Shown here: piece after piece, positions 15,645 through 24,516 of the stretch
Layout: the number at the start of each line of letters is the position of its first letter
Numbering within the stretch: the stretch's first letter is position 1
Program-made: the position numbers and the translations under genes
Notes under the pieces: generated by a model
The model's input: only the letters and a program-made list of their open reading frames with translations
Told to the model about the DNA's origin: nothing
The model's database searches: none
Source of the DNA: Chitinophagaceae bacterium
GTDB taxonomy: Bacteria > Bacteroidota > Bacteroidia > Chitinophagales > Chitinophagaceae
Assembly: GCA_947454235.1 (NCBI GenBank)
Contig: CANGIY010000008.1
Coordinates: 104,877 to 168,876 of the forward strand
Length of the DNA: 64,000 nt
Direction: 5' to 3'

Positions 15645-16721
15645 TTATCGCGCAACAGAAAGAGAAATGTGCTCAATTGAACCGCTCACTTCAAATTGAA
15701 CATCATAGACCCCAGCCGCCAAATCGGTTGTTGGGATATCAAAAACGTTTTGACCTGATTTAACTACTACACCTGAAATGGTTTTCAGCAACGCGCCGTT
15801 GTAGGAATAAACACGAATTTCACCATTTGCTGTTTTTTCGCTGTTACATGCCAAATGTGCAACTCCTTGCGCCGGATTAGGATATACTTTTAAACCTGAT
15901 ACAGTATTGCGCACCTCATTCACATTTAAACGACCTGCACTTACTGCAATTGCAGTTTGTTCTATGAATTTACCAGTGTTATTCTGAATCCATACTACAA
16001 CTGAAGTATCAGATGCTGTGTGTGGTATCGTCGTTGAAGCTTCTGACATCACAGCACCTTTAACAACGTATGTTTGAGAGTCGCCTGCAGCCCAACTGTT
16101 TTGAATTGTAAGTCCATTGTAATCAGGGTACATGCCGCGAACTGTGTTCAAGAAATCAGTTTCGCCATTCGTGCCGGGAGATGAAGTAAACTGAAGTGTC
16201 TTACACAACGCCGAACGAAGTTTTAAATTGGCACCTGATTTTGAATATGCAGTCACGGCTTTAATGTGCACGGTTATGGTTATACTATCGTATGCCGAAT
16301 TGTATTGATAAGAGGCATTGATTTTGAACGAAGTAGGCTTTGCAATCGCACTATCTACATCACTTTGTGTGAGGTATGCACTAAAACCAGGATAGGCTGT
16401 CCCTGCATCAGGAATTGTGCCATCTAAAGTACCAAACGGTGCAAAAGGAACGCTGTAAAACGACTGACGACCTGTTTCAAACAACGTATTGGTCATGTAA
16501 TAAAATGGCCCTGACGAAGGGATATTACACATGTACTTAATCATGTACACTTTACCGGCATTGGTCGATGATGTCATCATGGCATCTAACCCCGGATTGG
16601 CTGATGAACAAGATGGACAATTTTCTCCCGTAAATTCTTCATAGAGTACCATTCGGCTTTGTGCCTGAACAGAGGTCGCACCCAAACCTAAAAGTGCGCA
16701 AACAAGTAAACTCTTCTTCAT
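15645..16721 (-). CDS. Omp28-related thioredoxin-like protein with T9SS type A sorting domain
   Basis: The 358-residue protein has a signal peptide (1-20), an Omp28/thioredoxin-like domain beginning YEEFTGENCPSCSSANPG with a CxxC pair at Cys35/Cys38, and a C-terminal T9SS type A sorting domain from about residue 275 (VYPNPAQGVAHL, then GALLKTISG, ending LAAGVYDVQFEVSG). T9SS substrates cross the outer membrane and are anchored or released at the surface. The CPSC pair suggests a disulfide or redox role, but that is inference. A TGENCPSC motif is characteristic of Omp28-like proteins. Confidence 0.85.
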   Translation of the reverse strand: MKKSLLVCALLGLGATSVQAQSRMVLYEEFTGENCPSCSSANPGLDAMMTSSTNAGKVYMIKYMCNIPSSGPFYYMTNTLFETGRQSFYSVPFAPFGTLDGTIPDAGTAYPGFSAYLTQSDVDSAIAKPTSFKINASYQYNSAYDSITITVHIKAVTAYSKSGANLKLRSALCKTLQFTSSPGTNGETDFLNTVRGMYPDYNGLTIQNSWAAGDSQTYVVKGAVMSEASTTIPHTASDTSVVVWIQNNTGKFIEQTAIAVSAGRLNVNEVRNTVSGLKVYPNPAQGVAHLACNSEKTANGEIRVYSYNGALLKTISGVVVKSGQNVFDIPTTDLAAGVYDVQFEVSGSIEHISLSVAR

Positions 16722-16882
16722 GTTGTTTTATTTTCGTGTTAGATTATAAATGTTCAATTCAAAGTTTTATCTCAAATAAACTCCTAGGTTGAAGGTAGGA
16801 ATTTTAAAAGTCAAAACCATTAATTCTTAAGTAGTTTTTGAAACATATTCTTCCTTATTAACCTGAAGTTCAACTAATAATC

Positions 16883-16918
16883 GCAAGAATGGCAAAACAA
16901 ATAGCAAGATTGGCAAAA
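16883..16918 (+). repeat. two 15-bp direct repeats upstream of the GyrI-like gene
   Basis: GCAAGAATGGCAAAA (16883-16897) and GCAAGATTGGCAAAA (16904-16918) differ at one base and are separated by 6 bases. The centre spacing is 21 bp, two helical turns. This is the geometry of AraC/XylS-family operators. The second repeat ends where the -33 element of the downstream promoter is expected. Confidence 0.6.
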
Positions 16919-16938
16919 AAGTTAGGTACGGCGTCTGA

Positions 16939-16946
16939 TACCTTTG
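16939..16946 (+). promoter_or_regulatory. -7 box for the GyrI-like gene
   Basis: TACCTTTG is a perfect TAnnTTTG box 21 bases before the ATG at 16968. No TTTG sits at the right distance upstream; the direct repeats occupy that position, which suits an activator-dependent promoter. Confidence 0.5.
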
Positions 16947-16967
16947 TGCTAACTAAGACGAAATACA

Positions 16968-17432
16968 ATGGATGCAAAAATTGAAATAAGAGAATCAAGC
17001 ACAACAGAGCTAGCTGTTATGCATTGTACAGGCGTTGATGCGCTCGACGTGACTTTTGGAAAGCTTTACAAATGGGCAGAAAAAGAAGCTATAACCAATC
17101 ACCCAGAATTTAAATTCGTGAGAATTTTCCACGACAGTTTTAGAAATACCCCACCCAACCAAGTGCGCATGAGCATAGGTGTGCCTTTTAATAATGCTGA
17201 TAAAAGTGATGCAGAAATTGAGCACGCGAAAATTAGCAACTGTAAATGTATTGTCGGTAGCTTTAGAATTGCCCCACCCGACTTCGGCAATGCATGGGAG
17301 CAGCTATTCAAGTGGATGGTTTCACACAATTACCAAAAAGCGAACACCGAACCTTTTGAATTCATTTATAACAATTACCAAACTGACCCAGAGGGAAAAA
17401 GCACAGTAGAAATGTATATACCTATTTTATAA
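16968..17432 (+). CDS. GyrI-like effector-binding domain protein
   Basis: The 154-residue soluble protein consists of a single GyrI-like / AraC effector-binding domain without a DNA-binding helix-turn-helix. Recognisable parts are the AVMHCTGVDALDVTFGKLYKWA start, the VRMSIGVPF strand at about 66-74 and a C-terminal VEMYIPIL strand. Stand-alone members include the gyrase inhibitor SbmC and multidrug-binding proteins, while AraC-type regulators carry the same domain at their C-terminus. The AraC-like operator geometry just upstream is therefore suggestive of drug- or ligand-induced control by a regulator encoded elsewhere. Confidence 0.75.
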   Translation: MDAKIEIRESSTTELAVMHCTGVDALDVTFGKLYKWAEKEAITNHPEFKFVRIFHDSFRNTPPNQVRMSIGVPFNNADKSDAEIEHAKISNCKCIVGSFRIAPPDFGNAWEQLFKWMVSHNYQKANTEPFEFIYNNYQTDPEGKSTVEMYIPIL

Positions 17433-17479
17433 GTAAGAGGTGAGGAAACGCCCCCTCACCCACCTTCAATTCCATTTTG

Positions 17480-17487
17480 TACATTTG
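17480..17487 (+). promoter_or_regulatory. -7 box directly in front of the YcxB-like gene
   Basis: TACATTTG is a perfect box ending four bases before the ATG at 17492, so the transcript probably begins at the start codon and is leaderless. No clear -33 element is seen. Confidence 0.45.
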
Positions 17488-17491
17488 CGCC

Positions 17492-18034
17492 ATGGCTATT
17501 CAGTACGCAATTGAAGAAAACGACTTCGTCAATTTTTACCTTTTTTCGATCTCCAGTTCACCCAAATTCCGCAGAAACCGAATGTTGACTACCGGCATTC
17601 TATCGCTCATCATATTTGGCTATGTGCTGTACTTCATTATCGAAAAAAAGTATGCCGAAGCTGTATTCTTCACTTTGCTGGGTATTATTTACATGGTGTT
17701 TTTTCCAAGATGGGAACGCAACAAATACCCAAAACAATTTAAAAAACACGTCAACAAAAGCCTTTCAAGCGAATTTGGCACCGAAGTAAACCTGACTGTT
17801 CACCAAAATTTATTAGAGTTTTCGAAGGGCGACAATCAAAGTACCCTGCCTGCTGACCAGATTGCACAATTTGTTGAAATCCCTGAATACCTGTTTGTTT
17901 TTGTTGAAAAAGGTGTTGCATTCATGCTTCCTAAAAAACGCATCACTGAAAATGGATGGTTGCAGTTGTTTCATGACTTTGCCGCTGAGAACAAAATAAC
18001 CTACGTTTACCAGAACGACTGGGTGTGGAAATAA
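17492..18034 (+). CDS. YcxB-like membrane protein
   Basis: The 180-residue protein has two adjacent membrane segments (about residues 33-50, TGILSLIIFGYVLYFII, and 56-73, AVFFTLLGIIYMVFF) followed by a cytoplasmic domain with strands ending GVAFMLPKKRI and a final WVWK. This is the plan of the YcxB-like family, found widely as small membrane proteins of unknown function. The start at 17492 is chosen because a promoter box lies between it and the earlier candidate at 17477. Confidence 0.7.
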   Translation: MAIQYAIEENDFVNFYLFSISSSPKFRRNRMLTTGILSLIIFGYVLYFIIEKKYAEAVFFTLLGIIYMVFFPRWERNKYPKQFKKHVNKSLSSEFGTEVNLTVHQNLLEFSKGDNQSTLPADQIAQFVEIPEYLFVFVEKGVAFMLPKKRITENGWLQLFHDFAAENKITYVYQNDWVWK

Positions 18035-18159
18035 CAGATAAAGAGTAGTGTTAGAGAATTGTAATAGTTTTCAAACATTCCTGATTTCAAAAATAAAAAA
18101 GAAAAAATGGTTTGTATATTGTGCCTCAGCCTGTCACATAAACAACCTTGCAAGCGCAC

Positions 18160-19320
18160 ATGAAAAGTGTTCTAATCATATCTTATGCTAACTGGGACTC
18201 ATTGATTGAGTTGCCTTATGTATTTGCACAAGCGGGCTGCACGGTGCACCTGTTTTGTAAACAGGGTTCGTGGGTACTCGAAAACGAGTATTACACCGAA
18301 TGGATAAAAGCACCTGAAGATGAAGCATCATTCCTGAAGGAACTATACGCACTTTTAGATAAACGAGGCAATGATTTTGGCTGGATTATTCCGGGTGATG
18401 ACATCATTTTACGTATTCTAAATGATACTATACAGGACGAAAATCTGTTTTACAGACTTATGCCTCTCTCTAAAATTGAAAACAGAGAGCTGCTAGGGTC
18501 AAAAGCCGGTTTTTCGAACCTATGCAAAAAATATGATATCGAGACTCCGAAATTCATGATTTATGAAGCTGGAATGACAGTAGATTCCATCGCATCATAT
18601 ATGGAGTTTCCTATGATGGTGAAAACCGATCGTAGTGAAGCAGGTACAGGAGTCTTTAAATGCGATAATATTACCGAACTGACAAATTGCCTCAATGGTA
18701 TCACCGACAAAACAAATGTTGTATTCCAACAGTTCATTCAGGGGTACGACATCAATATGGAGGTGCTCTTTCATAAGGGAGAACTGATGGTGTACAGTTA
18801 CGCCAAACTCCTCAAGATTTTAGGTTTACACGGGTTATCTACACAGCGTCTTTTTATTCAGTACCCTGATATTGAACCCATTTTACAACAAATTGGACGT
18901 TCGTTTGGCATCAATGGCTTTTCGAGCATCGCATTTATGTATGACGAGGTGAAGAAAAAACACTACCTGATTGAAGTTGATATCAGACCAAACTCATGGA
19001 TTTACTACGGTAAGTTCACAGGATCTGATTTTACTGAAGGTATACGCAGAATTTTTGCCGGCGACATCAGACTGGTAAAACCAGGACCAGAGTTCCCGAA
19101 AGAAATTAAAGTATCGCTGTACAAAAAAGATATGATGCGCGCCATCGTTGAAAAAGATATCAGTGGCATTATGTACTGGGTCCTTAATCAGGATGGCTCA
19201 AAACGCTTCATCCCTAACTACGACAAAAAACTACTTGCCTCAACCAATAAGTACCTTTGGTGGTATTTCAACGACTTATTCACTAATAAGCTTCGTAAGG
19301 TATTTGGCGGGAAGAAGTAA
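18160..19320 (+). CDS. ATP-grasp domain enzyme
   Basis: The 386-residue protein fits the ATP-grasp superfamily. A Rossmann-like N-terminal part (KSVLIISYANWDSL) is followed by FPMMVKTDRSEAGTGVFKCDN at about 145-165, with the ATP-binding lysine and glycine loop, then VVFQQFIQGYDINMEVLFHKG and the metal-binding YLIEVDIRPNSW block at about 274-285. These enzymes join a carboxylate to an amine or thiol using ATP. The closest relatives I can think of are CarB-like ligases used in cell-surface or peptide biosynthesis; the substrate is unknown. The ATG at 18160 is preferred to the in-frame TTG at 18148. A good terminator follows. Confidence 0.75.
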   Translation: MKSVLIISYANWDSLIELPYVFAQAGCTVHLFCKQGSWVLENEYYTEWIKAPEDEASFLKELYALLDKRGNDFGWIIPGDDIILRILNDTIQDENLFYRLMPLSKIENRELLGSKAGFSNLCKKYDIETPKFMIYEAGMTVDSIASYMEFPMMVKTDRSEAGTGVFKCDNITELTNCLNGITDKTNVVFQQFIQGYDINMEVLFHKGELMVYSYAKLLKILGLHGLSTQRLFIQYPDIEPILQQIGRSFGINGFSSIAFMYDEVKKKHYLIEVDIRPNSWIYYGKFTGSDFTEGIRRIFAGDIRLVKPGPEFPKEIKVSLYKKDMMRAIVEKDISGIMYWVLNQDGSKRFIPNYDKKLLASTNKYLWWYFNDLFTNKLRKVFGGKK

Positions 19321-19360
19321 GTCTAAATCTATTTTACTAAAGCAATTTCATGCTTTTTCA

Positions 19361-19398
19361 CAGCCATCATTCGTTTGAATCATGGCTGTTTATGTTTT
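19361..19398 (+). terminator. intrinsic terminator after the ATP-grasp gene
   Basis: CAGCCAT (19361-19367) pairs with ATGGCTG (19382-19388), continued inward by ATTC/GAAT after one C-C mismatch. TTTATGTTTT follows. Confidence 0.7.
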
Positions 19399-19497
19399 CA
19401 TGGTGCGACTGGCATCCAACTTGGCGATTGACTTTTGCTTTTAGCGTTTTTCGTACTACATTCACCATTGAATCATTTTCATTGTGGGATATAACAA

Positions 19498-20970
19498 ATG
19501 AACAATAAAGTACACCTACCCTTTTGGCTTTTTGCGTTTGCAACTATTATAGCACTTACATTATCTGTACTTGTACAAGACGGTATGTTTATGGATGCTG
19601 TGCTTTACACCAGTGTGGCGCACAACGAAGCGATTGGTATTGGTACATTCTGGTTTCCGCAATACAGCACACTCAATATAGCGGGCTTACCTTCGTTTCA
19701 TGAGCAACCACCGCTGGTATTTGGAATCGTTTCTTTGTTTTTCAGGGCTTTTGGAGATAGTATTTATGTTGAGCGGTTTTATACGCTCATAACATTGATT
19801 GTAACAATGTTGCTCATGCGCTCGTTATGGAACGAACTGTACCGAAACGAAAACCGTGAACGTAAGTACTTATGGATACCCTATGTTTTATGGATTGCAA
19901 TACCCTGTGTTTACTGGGCGTACAGCAACAACATGTGCGAAAACACCATGGGCATTTTTGCAATGGCTTCGGTGTTACTGAGCTACAAAAAACTTGAACG
20001 CCCGACCCAATTTTCAAAAGACGTTTGGGGTTGGGTAGCATCGGGCTTTTTCATTTTTCTTGCCACTATGAGCAAGGGCATCCCTGCTTTCTTCCCAATA
20101 ACAGTACCATTTTTATATTTCTTGTTTGTCAGAAGAGATAAGTTCGCTGCGGTTATTGTGCGCACTGCCCTACTTGTGGGTATACCTGTTGCCATCTACC
20201 TTGTTTTATTCAGCTTACCTGTGAGCGGTGAGAGTTTATCTATGTACCTATTCAAACGGGCATTACACCGCATTAACAATGACCCTACTGTAGATTATAG
20301 GCTCGATGTGTTGTTCAGGATATTCAGTCAGTTAATACCGTCGCTAATCATCATGCTGATTATCTACGCAGTTGCTAGAAAACAAAAAGCGCAACAACTG
20401 GTCGTGGTCAACAGAAATGCATTGTTTTTCATTTCTGTTGGACTGGCAGCATCAGCACCACTTATGCTTACCCTGGTGCAAAAAGACATTTACCTCATTC
20501 CTTGCTTTCCTTATCTGGCAATAGGCATGGCAATAATTGTACTGCCAGCTGTTGTAAAATGGGTGGAGCAACTCAAAGATTTAAAGAAAATTTACAAGTA
20601 CATACTCGCGCTTACGAGTACTTATTTAGCTGTTTCATTGGTGGTGTTTTACTTCGGTTGCGGGCGTGTGAATCGCGAGCGTGAAACTATTCACGATGTG
20701 TACCTAATTGGAAAAATCGTTCCCAAATTTTCAACCATGACGGTGCCGGCAGAAATGTATCAGGAGTACAATTTCATTTTGCATGGCTTTCTCATGAGGT
20801 ACGACAACATCAGCATCAGTCCGAAAAAAGAGTATGAATATTACCTGGTTGAAAAGAACATGAAGGTGAATATTCCTCCTGCATACAAAAAACTTTCGCT
20901 GGCTACTCAGAAATACGACTTGTATAAACGGCAGGATACTGTGGGCACAATTCGCAATCAGATCCGTTAA
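19498..20970 (+). CDS. GT39-like (ArnT/PMT-type) membrane glycosyltransferase
   Basis: The 490-residue protein has about ten predicted membrane segments and begins with a GT-C pattern. An acidic residue lies in the first extracytoplasmic loop (QDGMFMDAVLYTSVAHN, about residues 23-39), followed by GLPSFHEQPPLVFGIVSLF. This is the arrangement of the family 39 dolichyl/undecaprenyl-phosphate sugar transferases such as ArnT. They move a sugar from a polyprenyl carrier to a surface acceptor such as lipid A or protein. The acceptor here is unknown. The C-terminal 80 residues are a small soluble domain. Confidence 0.75.
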   Translation: MNNKVHLPFWLFAFATIIALTLSVLVQDGMFMDAVLYTSVAHNEAIGIGTFWFPQYSTLNIAGLPSFHEQPPLVFGIVSLFFRAFGDSIYVERFYTLITLIVTMLLMRSLWNELYRNENRERKYLWIPYVLWIAIPCVYWAYSNNMCENTMGIFAMASVLLSYKKLERPTQFSKDVWGWVASGFFIFLATMSKGIPAFFPITVPFLYFLFVRRDKFAAVIVRTALLVGIPVAIYLVLFSLPVSGESLSMYLFKRALHRINNDPTVDYRLDVLFRIFSQLIPSLIIMLIIYAVARKQKAQQLVVVNRNALFFISVGLAASAPLMLTLVQKDIYLIPCFPYLAIGMAIIVLPAVVKWVEQLKDLKKIYKYILALTSTYLAVSLVVFYFGCGRVNRERETIHDVYLIGKIVPKFSTMTVPAEMYQEYNFILHGFLMRYDNISISPKKEYEYYLVEKNMKVNIPPAYKKLSLATQKYDLYKRQDTVGTIRNQIR

Positions 20971-21068
20971 TTAAACGACAATTTTATTGTACTTTTTACC
21001 TGCGTTTCAAATTTGCTTTGGGTAAATTGCAGTCTAACAAAACATACTTTCCAACAAAAACTATATCA

Positions 21069-21638
21069 ATGGGCAACATCACTTCATTCATGCACGTATC
21101 GCTCGATGGCTTTGTATCGGGCTTGAATGGCGAAATGAATTGGATTAAAGTAGACCAGGAAATTTTTAGCCATGTGGGTAAACGTATTCAAACTACTGAT
21201 ACAGCACTCTATGGGAAAAACACATACCTTATGATGGAGGGATACTGGTCCACTGCTGCCGATAAACCCAATGCCTCACAACACGATATCGATCATTCAA
21301 AGTGGTACAAAAATGCCCATAAAATTGTATTGTCAACCTCGCTCGCTGCCAATGACTTGATAAACACGACGCTGATATCAGATAATAACGCAGAACAATT
21401 GAATCACATAAAAAGCGGTACTGAAAAAGAGATATTGCTGTTTGGCAGTCCTCGAGCTACGCATTCATTGATGAAATTGAATCTGATTGATAGCCTTTGG
21501 CTGTTCATAAATCCAGTTATACTTGGTAAGGGCGTGCGTTTGTTCCCTGAACTTGAACATAGTGTAAACCTCAAATTCTTATCGAGCCACACCTTTAGCA
21601 ATGGTGTTAACGAGATGAATTACGAAGTGGTGCGATAG
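21069..21638 (+). CDS. dihydrofolate reductase / RibD C-terminal family protein
   Basis: The 189-residue protein has the DHFR-like reductase fold of the RibD C-terminal family. It opens with SFMHVSLDGFVSG (6-18), then has YGKNTYLMMEGYW at about 51-63, and ends with a NADPH-site block EKEILLFGSPRATHSLMKLNLID and a VILGKGVRLFP strand. Stand-alone members reduce small pteridine- or flavin-like substrates with NADPH, and the true substrate is usually unknown. The start at 21069 is preferred over an in-frame TTG at 21018 because it gives the family N-terminus. A bidirectional terminator follows. Confidence 0.85.
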   Translation: MGNITSFMHVSLDGFVSGLNGEMNWIKVDQEIFSHVGKRIQTTDTALYGKNTYLMMEGYWSTAADKPNASQHDIDHSKWYKNAHKIVLSTSLAANDLINTTLISDNNAEQLNHIKSGTEKEILLFGSPRATHSLMKLNLIDSLWLFINPVILGKGVRLFPELEHSVNLKFLSSHTFSNGVNEMNYEVVR

Positions 21639-21673
21639 GAAATACCCTGCCTGCCAATACTTGGAATTGAAAT

Positions 21674-21710
21674 AAAAAAGGATGACATGTGGCAACATAT
21701 CATCCTTTTT
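21674..21710 (+). terminator. bidirectional intrinsic terminator
   Basis: AAAAAAGGATGA pairs with TCATCCTTTTTT, with an inner ATGT/ACAT stem around GGCA. It is flanked by A and T runs and lies between convergent genes ending at 21638 and 21745. Confidence 0.85.
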
Positions 21711-21744
21711 TCGTATATTTTAAGTAACAGACACTATTAGACTA

Positions 21745-23220
21745 CTATTTAAATTGAGTCTGAATCAAATTGCGCTGATCTTCAGGCAAATCTTCGAGCT
21801 TGCGTAAGGTATTTACCTGAATGTGTGGCCAACTCGTTGTTCCGCCATTGTCGCCGAACTGGAATTCGAAAAATATGATTTGCTCATATTGCAATTGCAG
21901 AATCTCTTTGCCGCCCTCAACCACTGTCTCAAGCCACATATTCATTTTCATTTCAACAGTTGGCACAAAACGATTGACGAATGGAATATTCAAAATACCA
22001 CCTTCAGGACCAACGTCTTTTCTTGAAGATAATGATATTTTTACGTGGTTAACTATGTTCTCGCCATTGATGGAATCACGCACACGCATGTCTGGCCTTA
22101 CAGAGTAAGGATATAGTGGGTGCGCCAAAATACGCTGTGTATAAATTAAATTTTCACCCGGGTCGTTGGTCCAGTTCAATTCTTCATGAACCCAAGCCGG
22201 TGCTGGCTCATCAAGGTTAATTGGCGTTGAAGGCGTTGTACCTGCACCACCCATTGTTGGCGATAAAGCGAGATGCGCAAAGTTCCAGGTTGCATTTCCG
22301 GTTGGGAATTTTGGTGCACCCTTAACCAAAAAATTACCTGCATTGTCAGGCACCATATCGCCCAAAATTGTGATAGTTGAACCATGTGGAATAACCCCAC
22401 TGCGGGAGATGGTGTAATCAGGAATAAAATATGGCCCTGTTTGACCGGCTCCCGGAAGCAATTCCTTAGCTGGAAGAATTTCTACATACTCCCTGCCGTT
22501 CAGTTTATCCTTAGTTACATATTGAATCTTACCATCTACCATTACGCCATAAAGCGCAACATCCTGATATTGACCGGGATATGATTTGACATTAGGATTG
22601 TTAGGATCAAGCGGATGAATTCCTCTGTCTTCAGAAATCGATTGTTCTGTAGCCGCATGATTAAAAACGTCGCTCAACCACAGGAACATACCGTTTTCTT
22701 CATGAATTGAGTTATACACCAATTGAGTTGACGTAGCCGACTTGTTTACACTTTTAATACTTTGATCGTACTTAACTGCACCGCAAAACTGCTCGTTGTT
22801 ACCACCACGATTACGCACACCACCCGGCACAAGGTCGAATGTCAGCTTTTCAATGTACTCTTCACACAGAAAACTGTACTTACCTGGAATACCACCAGGG
22901 TTAGTACCAGGAGAAGGCATGATAGTTGTGTGAACGCCTGTACCAATTAATTTACTGTTTGTTGCATCATGCTTGCTTTTATAACTACCCCATGTTCCGG
23001 CAAGTGCCTTTAACACACCGTAATCAACATTATCTGCAATTGACTGCAGGTTTTTAACATAAAAAGCAGGCATAGGCGACTCAATGAGCACTGGTTGGTA
23101 CCCATTCAAAATTGAAGCCAATTGACCTTCGCTTTGATTCGCCGTCTTGATTTTACCCGATTTAAGCGCTTGTGGTGCCGGCTGAGCCTGCCCAGAAGCC
23201 TTATTGTTACGCTTTAACAT
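21745..23220 (-). CDS. uncharacterised 491-residue protein with a nitrobindin-like patch
   Basis: There is no signal peptide or membrane segment; the protein starts with a low-complexity Lys/Gln/Ala stretch (1-40). The segment LKALAGTWGSYKSK (about 68-81), followed by GTGVHTT and YSFLCEEYIEKLTF, is reminiscent of nitrobindin/lipocalin-like small-ligand-binding barrels. The second half has a similar strand-rich end (LQLQYEQIIFFEFQFGD), so two related barrels are possible. I do not recognise the family. The 350 bases upstream hold no gene, and a bidirectional terminator follows the stop. Confidence 0.6.
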   Translation of the reverse strand: MLKRNNKASGQAQPAPQALKSGKIKTANQSEGQLASILNGYQPVLIESPMPAFYVKNLQSIADNVDYGVLKALAGTWGSYKSKHDATNSKLIGTGVHTTIMPSPGTNPGGIPGKYSFLCEEYIEKLTFDLVPGGVRNRGGNNEQFCGAVKYDQSIKSVNKSATSTQLVYNSIHEENGMFLWLSDVFNHAATEQSISEDRGIHPLDPNNPNVKSYPGQYQDVALYGVMVDGKIQYVTKDKLNGREYVEILPAKELLPGAGQTGPYFIPDYTISRSGVIPHGSTITILGDMVPDNAGNFLVKGAPKFPTGNATWNFAHLALSPTMGGAGTTPSTPINLDEPAPAWVHEELNWTNDPGENLIYTQRILAHPLYPYSVRPDMRVRDSINGENIVNHVKISLSSRKDVGPEGGILNIPFVNRFVPTVEMKMNMWLETVVEGGKEILQLQYEQIIFFEFQFGDNGGTTSWPHIQVNTLRKLEDLPEDQRNLIQTQFK

Positions 23221-23569
23221 GATTTTCCGATTGATTGTTTCTAGTAATAAAATCTTATACTTACAATAGTACAGTTAATTTTTAAAAAACAACTAATTTA
23301 TGTTTATATATTTTTACTTTACTTTTGTTTGTAAAAATTATTTTTAGAACCCTTTGGGAAGGGTATAAGTTTTCAAAAAATAATGGTTAAAAAGCGATTA
23401 AAAATGATTCCGATCAATTAATTTCTAGCGCGCTTTAGTTCCTGAAAGGCATTACTTTCCTTCTCGAAACTCATGAACTCAGTTTTCGTAAACTTACTTG
23501 TTCGACAACAAATATCGGTGGAAAGAAAAGGCATCCTTTCCGGTTCATCATTGAAAACACCGATACAAC
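23221..23569. other. intergenic region without a gene
   Basis: The region is very AT-rich near 23270-23350. It holds the upstream region of the minus-strand 491-residue gene, a plus-strand TACTTTTG box near 23320 with no plus-strand gene after it, and a small ACCCT/AGGGT hairpin near 23350. I see no open frame or RNA gene. Confidence 0.4.
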
Positions 23570-23785
23570 TTACTTTGCATTCACCCATTTATTGGCTTTA
23601 AACACTGCCCAAATAGCCATTGAGTGACCATGCCCAAGGTCGTATTTTGCTTTCAGCCAGTTAACAAGTTCAGTAGCTTTCATGTCGGGGTTGAATAACC
23701 TTTTTTCGGTCATTTCATTTTTAAAATCTTCAGGCAATTTCCCGGTCTTTGATTGTATATTATCTATGTAGGCTTGAAACGACAT
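23570..23785 (-). CDS. DUF4287 family protein
   Basis: The 71-residue protein matches DUF4287, a small helical family common in Bacteroidota and other bacteria. It shows FQAYIDNIQSKTGKLPEDF at the N-terminus and the characteristic KAKYDLGHGHSMAIWAVFKA block with the GHGH motif. The family often precedes DUF5655 in longer proteins; here it stands alone. Function unknown. Confidence 0.85.
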   Translation of the reverse strand: MSFQAYIDNIQSKTGKLPEDFKNEMTEKRLFNPDMKATELVNWLKAKYDLGHGHSMAIWAVFKANKWVNAK

Positions 23786-23905
23786 AATTTTTCAGTGTTT
23801 TATCAATATTTGGAGTAAGTAAATAATTGATTTTAGTGCCAGTTGTGCATTCAGTAACGTTCTTAAAATAAGCTATTTATGATTAACGATAAAAGCTTCG
23901 CCGCG

Positions 23906-24364
23906 TTACTTCTTGACTGAAAAGCTCATTTTCGATTCACCAGTGATATCAGTGCGTTTGTCGAAAATAAAATCAACATATTGCCCTGAACCCGCCGCAG
24001 CTTTCACATGCGTAGTGGTTCGGCCATATTCAAAACCATTTTTATCGTTGAGCATTACTGCAATATCACCATCAATTGCATTTTTGAAAACAAAATAACA
24101 CGACAGTTTGTTATCAGATGCTCTATTTGAATCGGCACCTATTATCACTCGTTGCAGACTAATACCAGCAGTGTTCAAAGATGCTGTATCATAGTTGTAA
24201 GGGCGATTTTTGTCAATGCCATTTCCAACACCCTTAGCAAACTCACTTGTACCCACTGCAACGACTTCTCCTGCTTTATTGATTGTTTTTTTTGCTTTGT
24301 CGGCAACAAAATGGCAACCGGTAATTAAGAATAATACGGCAGACAGGAACATAATTCGCTTCAT
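23906..24364 (-). CDS. lipoprotein of unknown function
   Basis: The 152-residue protein has a lipoprotein signal with lipobox LITGC (lipidated Cys17). A helical segment rich in Lys and Val (ADKAKKTINKAGEVVAVGT) follows, then a beta-rich domain with YFVFKNAIDGDIAVML and a VKAAAGSGQYVDFIF strand. No family recognised. It is divergent from the small acidic protein gene at 24517, sharing about 150 bases of upstream region. Confidence 0.65.
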   Translation of the reverse strand: MKRIMFLSAVLFLITGCHFVADKAKKTINKAGEVVAVGTSEFAKGVGNGIDKNRPYNYDTASLNTAGISLQRVIIGADSNRASDNKLSCYFVFKNAIDGDIAVMLNDKNGFEYGRTTTHVKAAAGSGQYVDFIFDKRTDITGESKMSFSVKK

Positions 24365-24516
24365 GGTCTTTGGATTTATACATCAAAGATATAGAAAACC
24401 ATGTTTGCATAACTGCAGACTTGAATTGTAACGCAATTGTAAAAGCACCAATCGTTAACATTACTTTAATCTGACATTGGCAAATTCTTAAAGCCTTTAT
24501 CCTTTAATTTGCAGCA

